Shown piece by piece: positions 27,551 to 36,852 of a stretch of 64,000 bases of DNA (the first letter of the stretch is position 1; the number at the start of each line of letters is the position of its first letter). Below the pieces are notes generated by a model that was not told the DNA's origin, did no database searches, and worked only from the letters and a program-made list of their open reading frames with translations. The DNA is from an uncultured Oleispira sp. (GTDB lineage: Bacteria; Pseudomonadota; Gammaproteobacteria; Pseudomonadales; Oceanobacteraceae), in contig CAJXUD010000011.1 in the NCBI GenBank assembly GCA_913061415.1, positions 62,001 to 126,000 of the forward strand, in the 5' to 3' direction. The position numbers and the translations under genes are program-made.

Positions 27551-28266
27551 CTTGGTGGCAAAAAAAGCCTTTTATAGAGGCGATCACCGCTTATGAAAAG
27601 ATCTCGGCGAGAGAGCAAAAAATAGTTTTATCGACATTTGTGGTGATATTGAGTCTGCTTGGTTACATGTTGATGATAGAGCCTTTAGTTTTAAGCAGTA
27701 TTCAGTTGGTAGAGGAAGAAAGTCAGCTGGTTAAAACTAATACGCTATTAACTGAGCAGATAGAGAAAACCAAAAATAGAGAGACCGATAATCCAAACCT
27801 TGCATTAGAAGTGCAGTTTAAAAAATTACTGGAAGAAAGCCAGGCTTCTCAGAATAAGATTGATTTATTAACACAGTCTTTAGTAGCACCTAAACAGATG
27901 GTGGGGTTATTAGAGAAGGTATTAACTCAAGATAAACAATTAAAGCTTATATCGTTGAGTAATTTGCCTGAAGAGGCGATGAGTATTGAAGGAAGAAATC
28001 TGACAAATACATCGGATGCTTCAGGTGCTTCGGATGCTTCAGATAATGGTACGGACAGCAACGAGGCTTTGATTTATCGCCATACCTTTGAAATAGAACT
28101 AGAAGCGACATATGACAGTGCGGTTTCATATTTAAAGCGACTTGATAGTTTGCCATGGCAACTATTTTGGCAAGATCTAAAGTATGAAAGCACGGTATAT
28201 CCGAAAGGCAGATTAAGTCTTCGGGTATATACACTAAGCATGAGTCAGGAGGTATTAGGTGTATAA
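27547..28266 (+). CDS. mshJ: MSHA biogenesis protein MshJ (PilO-like)
   Basis: 239 aa. Short cytoplasmic start, a membrane helix (about 28-47, IVLSTFVVILSLLGYMLM), a coiled coil (about 50-105), then a periplasmic ferredoxin-like domain ending YPKGRLSLRVYTLSMSQ. A short low-complexity linker repeats S-D-A-S-G-A-S-D near residue 160. Fourth-position order mshI-PilN-mshJ-mshK supports the name. Overlaps mshK by 8 bp. Confidence 0.85.
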   Translation: MTWWQKKPFIEAITAYEKISAREQKIVLSTFVVILSLLGYMLMIEPLVLSSIQLVEEESQLVKTNTLLTEQIEKTKNRETDNPNLALEVQFKKLLEESQASQNKIDLLTQSLVAPKQMVGLLEKVLTQDKQLKLISLSNLPEEAMSIEGRNLTNTSDASGASDASDNGTDSNEALIYRHTFEIELEATYDSAVSYLKRLDSLPWQLFWQDLKYESTVYPKGRLSLRVYTLSMSQEVLGV

Positions 28267-28585
28267 ATTAATAGTGCTTCTGTTTCTTTTTTTGTCCACA
28301 TCGTTTACGCAGGTTTTTGCTCAAGATCCAATGAAACCACCGGGTTGGATGAGTCGAAGTGTTGAGCGAACGTCGACAATGCAAAGGTTAGATTTACAGC
28401 AAATTTTAAAGTCCGAGAATCGTAGGCTTGCAATCATCAACGATACATTAGTCGTAGAAGGCCAAATAATTGCTGGTGCTAAAGTTATCGAAATCGCTGA
28501 TTCAATGGTCAAGGTTAAGTACAAGGGGCGTAGCATTGTTTTGACTATGACCACTTCGACGAAGGAATATAATCGTGAAAAATAG
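28259..28585 (+). CDS. mshK: MSHA biogenesis protein MshK (PilP-like)
   Basis: 108 aa. Signal peptide (1-21, ending TQVFAQ), then DPMKPPGW, the pilotin/PilP-like DP-x-x-PPG start, LQQILKSENRRLAIINDTLVVEG and a small beta domain. It is thought to connect the inner-membrane complex to the MshL secretin. The start overlaps mshJ by 8 bp and the end overlaps mshL by 11 bp. Confidence 0.85.
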   Translation: MYKLIVLLFLFLSTSFTQVFAQDPMKPPGWMSRSVERTSTMQRLDLQQILKSENRRLAIINDTLVVEGQIIAGAKVIEIADSMVKVKYKGRSIVLTMTTSTKEYNREK

Positions 28586-30185
28586 AGCATTAACTATTTT
28601 GGTTTTGTCGTTTGTAATGGCTTCGTGCGCTACAAATAATCAAAAAAAAGAAGCCCCAGAAACCGATGAACCCTTATTGGTTTGGCATGAGAAAGAGCTA
28701 GAGGAACGTTCTGATAATGACGAACAGGCATTTATAGAACAGCTGCTTCCGCCGGAGCCTGAGCTGATCGTTGAGGAGGGGCGATTCGATATTTCTGCCA
28801 AGAATACAGAAATTAAATCGTTCTTGATGAGCCTTGTTCATGATACTGATTTTAATATGATCCTTCATGAAGGACTTGAAGGTTCTGTAACGTTTAATTT
28901 AAAAAATGTCACAATTCTAGAAGCACTAGAAGCCGTAAGAGATGTCTATGGCTATGACTATGCAATTTCTAGTTATGGTATACAGGTATATCCGCGCACA
29001 GTACAAACGCGCATTTTTCCTATCAATTACTTAAATGTCAGCCGTTCAGGTTCATCAGGTATGTGGGTTAGTAGTGGCCAAGTTACCTCAAGTGAAACCA
29101 GTGATAATTCAGAGGATTCCAATTCTACCTCTTCTTCCACGTCTGCTATTAATTCAACGCAAGTAAATACCAGTTCTAATACTGATTTTTGGGGGCAGTT
29201 GAGGATTACTTTGAATATGATGATTCAAGGTAAAACTGATGCCACAATTGTTGTTGATCCGCAATCAGGAATGGTGATTGTTAAAGGGATGCCAAGCACT
29301 ATTAGAGATATTGAAACCTTTTTAGAAAGAGCCGAGCTGAGTGTCGGTAAGCAGGTTTTAATAGAAGCAAAAATACTGGAAGTTTCACTAAATGATGGGT
29401 TTCAGTCAGGAATTCAGTGGAATACTTTTGGCGCAGGACGAAAGGGGACTATCGATAATACAACTAAGAATGCTGTAGGTTCTATGGCGTCAGAATTATT
29501 AACGAACGCTGATAATATTGGTGGAGTTTTCAATATCAATATGAATTATGAAAACTTCACGGGCGTAATAGAGCTGCTAGAAACACAGGGTACTGTCAAA
29601 GTATTATCAAGCCCCAGAATCGCAACGGTTAATAACCAGAAGGCCGTGATAAAAGTCGGCAACGATGAATATTTTGTAACAGAAATTAAATCGCCAACAA
29701 CGAGTACTGGAAGCAGTACGACGAGCTTTCCTGAAGTGATATTCACCCCGTTCTTCTCTGGTATTGCATTGGATGTAACACCCCAGATAAGTGAAGGTGA
29801 GGATGTTATTTTGCACGTACACCCAACGATTACCGAAGTGAGTGAGCGTCTAAAAAATGTAGAACTCAGCACAGGAAATCTCACCGTGCCTTTAGCGTTT
29901 AGTACGGTTCGAGAAACAGACTCCATCATCCGTGCTAAAAGTGGTCAGGTTGTTGTTATTGGTGGCCTGATGCAGAATCAAAAAAGAACAACCTCATCGG
30001 GTATTCCCTATCTGAGAGACCTTCCGATTATAGGTGCTCTTTTTGGTCAAAATAGAGAAACAACGGTTCAAAGTGAGTTAGTGATTTTGATCCAACCTAG
30101 AGTCGTTGATAGCCGCTTCCACTACGAAGAAATGGAACGTATTAATGATCGCTTTTCTGGGCTAAATTCAGGGCAAAAATTATGA
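28575..30185 (+). CDS. mshL: MSHA secretin MshL
   Basis: 536 aa outer-membrane secretin through which the pilus exits. Lipoprotein signal with lipobox MASC at residue 19. N-terminal secretin/TonB short domain (FDISAKNTEIKSFLMSL), a Ser/Thr/Asn-rich insertion (about 150-205), an N1-like domain (VVDPQSGMVIVKGMPSTI) and the secretin core (about 260-520) with VLSSPRIATVNNQKAVIKVG and VVIGGLMQNQKR. Ends ELVILIQPRVV. Overlaps mshM by 4 bp (ATGA). Confidence 0.95.
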   Translation: MKNRALTILVLSFVMASCATNNQKKEAPETDEPLLVWHEKELEERSDNDEQAFIEQLLPPEPELIVEEGRFDISAKNTEIKSFLMSLVHDTDFNMILHEGLEGSVTFNLKNVTILEALEAVRDVYGYDYAISSYGIQVYPRTVQTRIFPINYLNVSRSGSSGMWVSSGQVTSSETSDNSEDSNSTSSSTSAINSTQVNTSSNTDFWGQLRITLNMMIQGKTDATIVVDPQSGMVIVKGMPSTIRDIETFLERAELSVGKQVLIEAKILEVSLNDGFQSGIQWNTFGAGRKGTIDNTTKNAVGSMASELLTNADNIGGVFNINMNYENFTGVIELLETQGTVKVLSSPRIATVNNQKAVIKVGNDEYFVTEIKSPTTSTGSSTTSFPEVIFTPFFSGIALDVTPQISEGEDVILHVHPTITEVSERLKNVELSTGNLTVPLAFSTVRETDSIIRAKSGQVVVIGGLMQNQKRTTSSGIPYLRDLPIIGALFGQNRETTVQSELVILIQPRVVDSRFHYEEMERINDRFSGLNSGQKL

Positions 30186-31108
30186 CAATGGCGCCTCTTA
30201 ATATAATTTCTAGCTTTCAAAATTACTATGGTTTTAACCAGCCGCCTTTTTCATTGGCGCCTAATACCGATTTCTATGTCGAAATCAAACCACAGTTAGA
30301 ATGCTTTAATGTATTAAGTTATGCACTTCAGGCCGGTGAAGGGTTTATCAAAATTACCGGCGAAGTGGGTACGGGTAAAACACTGCTATGTCGACGTTTA
30401 TTAAATAGCTTGCAAGAAGAAGACATTGTTTCGGTTTATATTCCAAACCCCGCATTATCACCTGAAGCGCTATGGCGTGCTATTGGGCATGAGCTGAGTC
30501 TTGAAATGCAAAATGTCGATATTCATCAAGTACAAGATAAGATTCAAAAGCGATTATTAACGCTAGCACAGCAAGGGCGCCCTGTTGTTTTAGTGGTTGA
30601 TGAGGCGCAGTGCCTCCCTGAAGATAGCTTGGAAGCTTTGCGTTTAATTTCAAACCTAGAGGCGGAAAGCCGTAGCTTAATTCAGATCGTATTGTTTGGG
30701 CAGCCGGAGCTTAATACGCTGTTAGCACAGCATCGGTTTCGTCAATTAAAGCAGCGTATTACTTACAGTGCTGAATTAAGTCCTATGGATGATGCTAGCC
30801 TACAGCATTATATCCAGCAGCGAATGGTGCTGGCGGGTTATCGGGGTATGCCATTGTTCGAGAAAAAAGCCTTGAAGCTGATGGTGAAGGCAACGGAAGG
30901 GATCCCCCGGTTGATTAATATCATTGCACAAAAGGCATTACTTTGCGCCTTTGGTGGTGGTGAGGCTCATGTTTCAGAAGCGCATGTTCGCGCGGCGGTG
31001 AATGATACTGAGGGAGCCAAGGCGATAAGTAATAAAACCCTATATTGGCGAGAATTGATGCTCATCACTCTTTTAGTTTCCTGGGTGGCGATTTATGAGT
31101 TTAGTTAA
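30182..31108 (+). CDS. mshM: MSHA ATPase MshM (ExeA/GspA-like AAA)
   Basis: 308 aa. Starts with YGFNQPPFSLAPNTDFY, the ExeA-family signature. Walker A GEVGTGKT (about residues 59-66), Walker B VLVVDEAQ, sensor region QIVLFGQPEL and GIPRLINIIAQKALL. A C-terminal hydrophobic segment (ELMLITLLVSWVAIYEF) probably anchors it. ExeA-type proteins help place secretins in the cell wall. Overlaps mshN by 14 bp. Confidence 0.92.
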   Translation: MTMAPLNIISSFQNYYGFNQPPFSLAPNTDFYVEIKPQLECFNVLSYALQAGEGFIKITGEVGTGKTLLCRRLLNSLQEEDIVSVYIPNPALSPEALWRAIGHELSLEMQNVDIHQVQDKIQKRLLTLAQQGRPVVLVVDEAQCLPEDSLEALRLISNLEAESRSLIQIVLFGQPELNTLLAQHRFRQLKQRITYSAELSPMDDASLQHYIQQRMVLAGYRGMPLFEKKALKLMVKATEGIPRLINIIAQKALLCAFGGGEAHVSEAHVRAAVNDTEGAKAISNKTLYWRELMLITLLVSWVAIYEFS

Positions 31109-32168
31109 TGATGTTTTACGCCAATTAGAAACTAATAACTCGCAGCCTTACAAAGGAATGCCGCTGCAACCGTTAATGGCAACAGAGACAGTAGAAAGAA
31201 ATAAGTGGATACATTTTTCTTTTCTCGCGCTGATTGTATTTTTGTTAATTATTATTTCTGTGCAAGTATTTTATAAAAATTCAGCATTGCTTGAAGTGAG
31301 CGGCTATGATGTTGTTGCTCCCGCGGAAACAAAAAGTAATGCTTCTGAGCTAACAAAAACTATTGCCCCCGAACTTACAAGAATCGTTGCCCCTGAAATA
31401 ACTCACACTATGGCAGCGGTATCAAAGCCATCTGCAATGAAAAACGAGCTGCCTGAAACCTTGCCCATTACTGCCCCCATAGTTTCACCAGAGCAACGGG
31501 TAGAAAATACAGCCCCCTTGGTATCTGATTTTTTACAGCATGAGTCTGCTAAACAAAAACCTTTAAAGCAAGAATCTGTAAATAAAGAATCTGTAAATAA
31601 AAAACCTGTACAGCAGGAAGCGTTAAATCAAATATCAACAATCTCTGTCGATAATTCATTGTCGGAAGAAGCCAATATCACCACGGTTAAAAATGCCGGT
31701 TTTAAACACTATCAGCTAGCATTAAGAGCTTATAAACAAAAATACAGCGAAGTTGCTTTAACGTGGATAAATCTAGCACTGAGTGAAGAGCCTAAAGAAG
31801 AGTACCTTAGATTAAAAGTAAGAATTCTTATGCAGCAAGGGCTTGGAAATGAAATTTATACACTCGCGATCGAGCAGGCTAATAATACAAACTTAAGTTG
31901 GTTCGAACTGATTGCACCTAGCTTACAAATGTACGCTTTTTATGAGCTCTCTAATAAATATTATGCCGAGTTAATTAAGCAACAACCTAATGAAACTAAG
32001 TGGCAACTTGCCATGGCGCTAAATTATTCTAAGCTCGGAAAAAAGGATAGAACAATCGCAATGTATCAAAACTTGCTTACATCAACGTTATTAACCTATC
32101 GACAAAAAAAATGGATCACTTCGCGTTTAGAAAAAATGAATCCGAGTGAGGTTGCTGTATATGAATAA
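31095..32168 (+). CDS. mshN: MSHA biogenesis protein MshN (TPR protein)
   Basis: 357 aa. Begins MSLVNDVLRQLETNN as in MshN; one membrane helix (about 36-57), a long linker rich in P, E, K and T (about 70-195; imperfect short repeats TIAPELT and KQESVNKES), then TPR-like repeats (about 205-350). Likely a periplasmic scaffold in the pilus envelope complex. It overlaps mshM by 14 bp and mshE by 8 bp. Confidence 0.85.
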   Translation: MSLVNDVLRQLETNNSQPYKGMPLQPLMATETVERNKWIHFSFLALIVFLLIIISVQVFYKNSALLEVSGYDVVAPAETKSNASELTKTIAPELTRIVAPEITHTMAAVSKPSAMKNELPETLPITAPIVSPEQRVENTAPLVSDFLQHESAKQKPLKQESVNKESVNKKPVQQEALNQISTISVDNSLSEEANITTVKNAGFKHYQLALRAYKQKYSEVALTWINLALSEEPKEEYLRLKVRILMQQGLGNEIYTLAIEQANNTNLSWFELIAPSLQMYAFYELSNKYYAELIKQQPNETKWQLAMALNYSKLGKKDRTIAMYQNLLTSTLLTYRQKKWITSRLEKMNPSEVAVYE

Positions 32169-33879
32169 TAAGGTCGATGCTCAAAAGAAAGTTCGCATAG
32201 GCGACCTATTAGTAGAGAAGGGTTTTATAACCGATGCACAATTAATGGATGCATTGGCGGAACAGAAACGTACCGGTAAAAAAATCGGTAAGGTATTAAC
32301 AGACCTTGAGTTTGTATCAGAAGAAGCCTTATTGACCTGTTTATCTGACTATTTTCATTATCCTTATGTCGATCTTAATCGCTATCGTGTTGTCGCGGAT
32401 GTCGTAAGAATACTACCAGAAACTTATGCTAGGCGTTATCGGTGTATCGTTTTAGCCGAGCAGCCAGATGGTGTGCTCGTGGGTATGTCAGACCCTACCG
32501 ACCTGATGATCATTGATGATTTGCAACGACAGTTAAAACGCCCAGTGCTGCCTGCCTTTATTTCGGAAGAAAATCTATTACCGACACTCGACAGTATTTA
32601 TCGTCGCCAGGATGAAATTGCTTCAATTGCTGGGGAATTAGAAGGTGAATTGTCGGAAAGTGATTTTGATATCACTGAGCTAGCTTCTAGTAGCGACAGT
32701 AGTGAAGCCCCTGTTGTTCGATTATTACAAAGTATTTTTGAAGATGCCGTACAGGTAAAAGCGTCTGATATTCATATTGAACCGGAAGAAACACAGCTTA
32801 GAATTCGGATGAGAATAGATGGTGATTTGCAAGAGCAGGTCATGAAAGAACGCAGAATTGCCTCTGCTTTGGTATCGCGTTTGAAAATTATGTCGGGTCT
32901 CGATATTTCAGAAAAACGCATTCCGCAAGATGGCCGTTTTAATATTCGTGTGAAAAATAAAAGTATCGATGTTCGTTTATCGACGATGCCGGTTCAGTTT
33001 GGCGAGTCGGTCGTTATGCGTTTATTAGATCAAAGTGGCGGCATACTCGACTTGGATTCCCTAGGGATGCCGAAAGATATTCAAGAACGATTTAAATATT
33101 TAATTGAGCGCCCACACGGAATGGTTTTGGTAACAGGGCCAACAGGGAGTGGTAAAACAACAACGCTCTATGGTGCACTTACGTTATTGAATACCGCCGA
33201 AAGAAAAATTATTACTGCAGAAGATCCAATCGAATACCGACTTCCTCGTATTAACCAGGTTCAAGTGAATCCTAAAGTGGGATTGGAGTTTTCTACCGTA
33301 TTACGTGCGGCGTTACGACAAGATCCCGATGTTATCTTAGTGGGTGAAATGCGAGACCATGAAACAGCAGAGATAGGTTTGAGAGCCGCAATGACGGGTC
33401 ACATGGTGTTATCAACGCTGCATACCAACGATTCGATTTCGACCGCCATGCGCTTATTGGATATGGGTATTGATAATTATCTTGTCGCTTCTTCGCTAAG
33501 AGCCGTTATGGCGCAGCGATTGGTTAAACGTTTATGTGATCATTGCCAAGAAAGTTATGACGCAGATGACCAAGAGCGCGCTTGGTTAATGTCTATGGAT
33601 GAAGACTCTTTATTAGCAAGCTATAAAAAAGGTCGAGGTTGTCATCAGTGTAATAATACTGGCTATAGCGGTCGTATTGGTATTTATGAATTATTAGAAA
33701 TGGATGAGGCGATGATTGGTGCATTGCGTCGTAACTCGGCCGATGATTTTGCCGCGGCAGCAAAAGCACATCCAAGATTCAGACCCTTGGCATTGTGTGC
33801 TTTAGATTATGCACGTGCAGGTATTACTTCCTTAGATGAAGTATTCCGTGTGAGTGCTAGCTTAGGCGACGGAGGCTGA
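32161..33879 (+). CDS. mshE: MSHA extension ATPase MshE with c-di-GMP-binding N-domain
   Basis: 572 aa. The N-terminal MshEN domain (about 8-145) carries the nucleotide-binding pattern RIGDLLVEKGFITDAQL followed by KIGKVLTDLEFVSEEAL, matching RLGxxL-x-x-G-x(5)-L. The GspE/PilB ATPase core has Walker A GPTGSGKTTTLYGAL, an Asp box AEDPIEY, Walker B DPDVILVGEMRD and a four-Cys zinc module (CDHC...CHQC, about residues 460-500). It powers pilus extension. I chose the ATG at 32161 (GAGG 9 bases upstream); a GTG at 32146 is also in frame. Confidence 0.95.
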   Translation: MNNKVDAQKKVRIGDLLVEKGFITDAQLMDALAEQKRTGKKIGKVLTDLEFVSEEALLTCLSDYFHYPYVDLNRYRVVADVVRILPETYARRYRCIVLAEQPDGVLVGMSDPTDLMIIDDLQRQLKRPVLPAFISEENLLPTLDSIYRRQDEIASIAGELEGELSESDFDITELASSSDSSEAPVVRLLQSIFEDAVQVKASDIHIEPEETQLRIRMRIDGDLQEQVMKERRIASALVSRLKIMSGLDISEKRIPQDGRFNIRVKNKSIDVRLSTMPVQFGESVVMRLLDQSGGILDLDSLGMPKDIQERFKYLIERPHGMVLVTGPTGSGKTTTLYGALTLLNTAERKIITAEDPIEYRLPRINQVQVNPKVGLEFSTVLRAALRQDPDVILVGEMRDHETAEIGLRAAMTGHMVLSTLHTNDSISTAMRLLDMGIDNYLVASSLRAVMAQRLVKRLCDHCQESYDADDQERAWLMSMDEDSLLASYKKGRGCHQCNNTGYSGRIGIYELLEMDEAMIGALRRNSADDFAAAAKAHPRFRPLALCALDYARAGITSLDEVFRVSASLGDGG

Positions 33880-33880
33880 T

Positions 33881-35101
33881 ATGCCCACTTTTGAATATGT
33901 TGGTCGTAGCAGTGATGGGCAGCAAGTGAATGGCCAAGTTGAAGCGGCTAATCATTCGGCTGCGATGAGTGAGCTACAGTTAAAAAAGATTGTGCTAACA
34001 AGCTTGGCAGAGAAAACATTAGAGTCAAAAGGGGTTGAGTTTTCTTTTGCCTTTAAAAAGAAAATCACTTTAGATGATCAGGTGTTATTAACACGCCAGT
34101 TGTATGCATTAACGAAAGCGGGCATTCCTATTATTCGGGCACTCAATGGGCTAGCCGAATCGAGTGACAATGTACGCTTGGCTGAAGTTCTAAATGCCAT
34201 TGCTGATTCCTTGGTATCAGGTTCAGAGCTGGCAACAGCATTTCGCCAATTTCCTAAAATTTTCTCGCCTATTTTTGTCAGTATGATTCATGTTGGTGGA
34301 AATACTGGGCGACTTGATTTGGCTTTTCAAAAACTAACGGCGCACTTAGAACTCGAACGCGAAACTAAAAAAAGAATCAAGTCCGCTACTCGCTACCCTA
34401 TGTTTGTTATGACGGCTATGTTTTTGGCGATAACCGTTATCAACATACTTGTGATTCCCAGTTTTTCCAGTGTGTTTGAAAAGTTGGGGGCTGACCTGCC
34501 AATTACGACTCGTATACTTGTGGCCTCCTCAGAATTCACAATTAATTATTGGTGGTTAATGCTCATTGTTGTAATTGTCGTAGTTTTTTCGTGGCGTCAC
34601 TATGTGAAAACACCTGAAGGGTTACTCTGGTGGGATACCAAAAAACTGAATATGCCTCTGTTCGGATCTCTCTTCAAGCGTATTGCGTTATCTCGATTCT
34701 CTCGGTCATTTGCAATGATGCTTTCTACTGGCGTACCCATTTTGAAAGGACTGTCTATTGTTGCAGAAAGTGTGGGCAATAAATCAATCGGAGCTGCCAT
34801 CGAAGATATGTATCGCGGTGTTGAGCGAGGAGAGCGACTAACCAGTACAGCAGCAGCAACCGGATTGTTCACTCCCTTGGTTTTACAAATGATGTCGGTA
34901 GGAGAAGAAACAGGTTCAATTGATACTTTGTTAGATGATGTTGCCGACTTTTACGAAGAAGAGATCGATTATGAGTTGAAACAACTCGCCGATTCTATTG
35001 AGCCTATTTTGTTAGTCTTTTTAGGCGTATTAGTTCTGATCTTAGCGCTTGGTGTGTTCTTACCCATATGGGAGCTCAGTGGTGCCATGGGTGTGAAATA
35101 G
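33881..35101 (+). CDS. mshG: MSHA platform protein MshG (PilC/GspF family)
   Basis: 406 aa polytopic inner-membrane protein. Begins MPTFEYVGRSSDGQQVNG, with two GspF domains (about 68-190 and 270-392): RQLYALTKAGIPIIRAL and RSFAMMLSTGVPILKGL, and three main membrane spans (near 170-190, 220-245 and 375-395). It links the extension motor to the growing pilus. Starts 1 bp after mshE. Confidence 0.95.
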   Translation: MPTFEYVGRSSDGQQVNGQVEAANHSAAMSELQLKKIVLTSLAEKTLESKGVEFSFAFKKKITLDDQVLLTRQLYALTKAGIPIIRALNGLAESSDNVRLAEVLNAIADSLVSGSELATAFRQFPKIFSPIFVSMIHVGGNTGRLDLAFQKLTAHLELERETKKRIKSATRYPMFVMTAMFLAITVINILVIPSFSSVFEKLGADLPITTRILVASSEFTINYWWLMLIVVIVVVFSWRHYVKTPEGLLWWDTKKLNMPLFGSLFKRIALSRFSRSFAMMLSTGVPILKGLSIVAESVGNKSIGAAIEDMYRGVERGERLTSTAAATGLFTPLVLQMMSVGEETGSIDTLLDDVADFYEEEIDYELKQLADSIEPILLVFLGVLVLILALGVFLPIWELSGAMGVK

Positions 35102-35862
35102 TGACTAACAAGAAAATTGTGTCTATTCGTAACTGCAGAAGGAAAAAATCAATATCTTTGACTAGAATTTATAGTAATAGAAGTATTTCAGCATACGGCT
35201 TTAGTCTTCTAGAGCTCATGATTACAGTATTTATTATTGCTGTTTTAATAGCTGTGTTTATTCCTAATATTAATAGTATGCAGGGTAAAGGGCATCAAAG
35301 AAACGTACAGCTAACCGCCAGCAATTTACAGTTAGCGGTTAATTTAACGCACAGTCTTTGGATGACTAAAGGAATAAAAAAATCGCAATCCTTACTGAAA
35401 ATTGACGGTGACCAGCCGTTATTAATGAATCAGCTAGGGTGGCCGATAGATGTTTTAGCTATAGATGTTTTAGCTATAGATGTTTTAGCTATAGATGTTT
35501 TAGCTATAGATGCTTTAGGTACGGATGCTTTAGGTATAAATGCTTTAGGTATAAATGCTTTAGATACGGATGCTTCAAGCCCCGAGGGTTTAGAAAAAGA
35601 GGTATCCGGTAAAGAAAAAAATAATACGCAACTAGGTTTGAATAGCGCTAGTTGTAAAAGGCTATGGATTGCTTTGTTAAAAGATTCGGCGCCAACAGTT
35701 GGGCTGGAAGTTGAGTTGGATAGTAAGAAGGCGAGTCATCGTCATTCACATTATTCAGCTCAATTAGAAAACGGTATCTGCCGTTATCGCTATCGTCTAA
35801 ATCAGGATGGTCTGCGAATACATTATGACCTGGCAACAGGCCAAGTTATTACCTTATTTTGA
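35101..35862 (+). CDS. prepilin-like protein with internal tandem repeat (MshF/MshB position)
   Basis: 253 aa from a GTG that overlaps the mshG stop (TAGTG). The leader is long and basic, then G|FSLLELMITVFIIAVLIAVF is a type IV prepilin cleavage site and hydrophobic helix. Residues about 116-160 consist of nine near-identical pentapeptides (I-D-V-L-A type), encoded by a 15-bp tandem repeat. The C-terminal domain contains a Cys pair and CRYRYRLNQDGLRIHYD, a minor-pilin end. By position between mshG and the major pilin it corresponds to MshF or MshB; I cannot decide which. The frame also contains an earlier ATG at 35068. Confidence 0.7.
   Translation: MTNKKIVSIRNCRRKKSISLTRIYSNRSISAYGFSLLELMITVFIIAVLIAVFIPNINSMQGKGHQRNVQLTASNLQLAVNLTHSLWMTKGIKKSQSLLKIDGDQPLLMNQLGWPIDVLAIDVLAIDVLAIDVLAIDALGTDALGINALGINALDTDASSPEGLEKEVSGKEKNNTQLGLNSASCKRLWIALLKDSAPTVGLEVELDSKKASHRHSHYSAQLENGICRYRYRLNQDGLRIHYDLATGQVITLF
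35446..35580 (+). repeat. nine 15-bp in-frame tandem repeats
   Basis: Unit ATAGATGTTTTAGCT. Copies 1-4 (35446-35505) are identical; copies 5-9 diverge (ATAGATGCTTTAGGT, ACGGATGCTTTAGGT, ATAAATGCTTTAGGT and so on). The 15-bp unit keeps the reading frame, so copy-number change would alter protein length by five residues per unit without a frameshift. Confidence 0.95.
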
Positions 35863-35895
35863 TGACTTTTAAAAAATTAAAAGTAGGAGCGATTA

Positions 35896-36345
35896 ATGAA
35901 ACAATTAAATAAACAAGCGGGCTTTACGCTGATTGAGCTGATCATGGTGATCGTGATCTTAGGGGTACTCTCTGCTTTTGCATTACCACGATTTGCAGAC
36001 TTAGGGGGCAATGCTAGAACGGCGAGTATTAATGGCTTGGCTGGAACGATTAAAGCCGCTGCTAATATTGCTCATGCGCAATCATTGGCAGCAGGCTTAG
36101 CTAGTGGAGCCGCGGCAACACTGGAAGGGGCAAGTATTACAATGGTTGAATTTTACCCAACTGCAGATAGTGCTGGGATACAAACAGCTGCACAAGTAAG
36201 TGCAAGCGATTATACACCTTCAGGTGGCGGTGCGACAGCTGGTGCTGCGATAACCTTTGCCTTGCAGACGGATTGTAATGTTGTTTATACTGCTGCTGCC
36301 GTGGGCGGATTACCTAGCGTAGTTGCAACTACAACAGGATGTTAA
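35896..36345 (+). CDS. mshA: MSHA-type major pilin (MshA-like)
   Basis: 149 aa. Short leader MKQLNKQAG|FTLIELIMVIVILGVLSAFALPRF with the prepilin cleavage site after Gly9 and Glu5 of the mature protein. It has the MshA-like start LPRFADLGGNARTASINGLAGTIKAA and a C-terminal Cys pair (DCNVVY ... TTGC). Ala/Gly/Thr-rich. Strong ribosome site (AGGAG). It could be MshB, as the two are close paralogs, but no second such pilin lies nearby, so the major pilin is likely. Confidence 0.85.
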   Translation: MKQLNKQAGFTLIELIMVIVILGVLSAFALPRFADLGGNARTASINGLAGTIKAAANIAHAQSLAAGLASGAAATLEGASITMVEFYPTADSAGIQTAAQVSASDYTPSGGGATAGAAITFALQTDCNVVYTAAAVGGLPSVVATTTGC

Positions 36346-36360
36346 CTATAAAAACTTAAC

Positions 36361-36852
36361 ATGAAAACTACCCAACAAGGTTTTACTCTAATAGAACTCA
36401 TTACGGTAATCATCTTGCTGGGTATTCTCTCAGCTTTTGCGATTAGTCGCTTTCCTTCTAAACAAAGTTTTTCAACCACCGTCATCGTGAACCAACTCAT
36501 TGCTTCAGCTCGGCTGGCGCAGCAAACAGCGCTCTCGCGATCATCTGTCCTTAGTTCTGGCCATACACAGCTTAATGTAGCGGGAACCTCAGAAAGTTGG
36601 CAGTTAGTTGTTACGTCGGGTCCAATTACTTATGAGGCCGAAGTCGGGCGTGATGATGAGCAGGTTCGGTTTGGAACAGACTTCACCTCAAGCTGCTCGA
36701 CCTTATCGTCTTCTGCTTTAACGGTAACCTTTGATGGTAATGGTAACCGCGTACCCGCCCAAAATTTACGAGTCTGTATTGACTCTAATGTGGATAGAGA
36801 GCTTTGTATTAGTTCATCAGGATATATTTATGAAGGAAGTTGCACACTCTAG
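36361..36852 (+). CDS. mshC: MSHA minor pilin MshC
   Basis: 163 aa. Leader MKTTQQG|FTLIELITVIILLGILSAFAISRF gives a type IV prepilin site after Gly7. The middle resembles MshC/GspH-like minor pilins (LIASARLAQQTALSRSSVL; TFDGNGNRVP), with several cysteines near the C-terminus. It begins 15 bp after the mshA stop and its end overlaps mshD. Confidence 0.85.
   Translation: MKTTQQGFTLIELITVIILLGILSAFAISRFPSKQSFSTTVIVNQLIASARLAQQTALSRSSVLSSGHTQLNVAGTSESWQLVVTSGPITYEAEVGRDDEQVRFGTDFTSSCSTLSSSALTVTFDGNGNRVPAQNLRVCIDSNVDRELCISSSGYIYEGSCTL

Noticed and set aside
35446-35580. Short repeats resembling a CRISPR array
   Set aside because: The units are contiguous 15-mers without spacers and are in frame inside a pilin gene; no cas gene is near.
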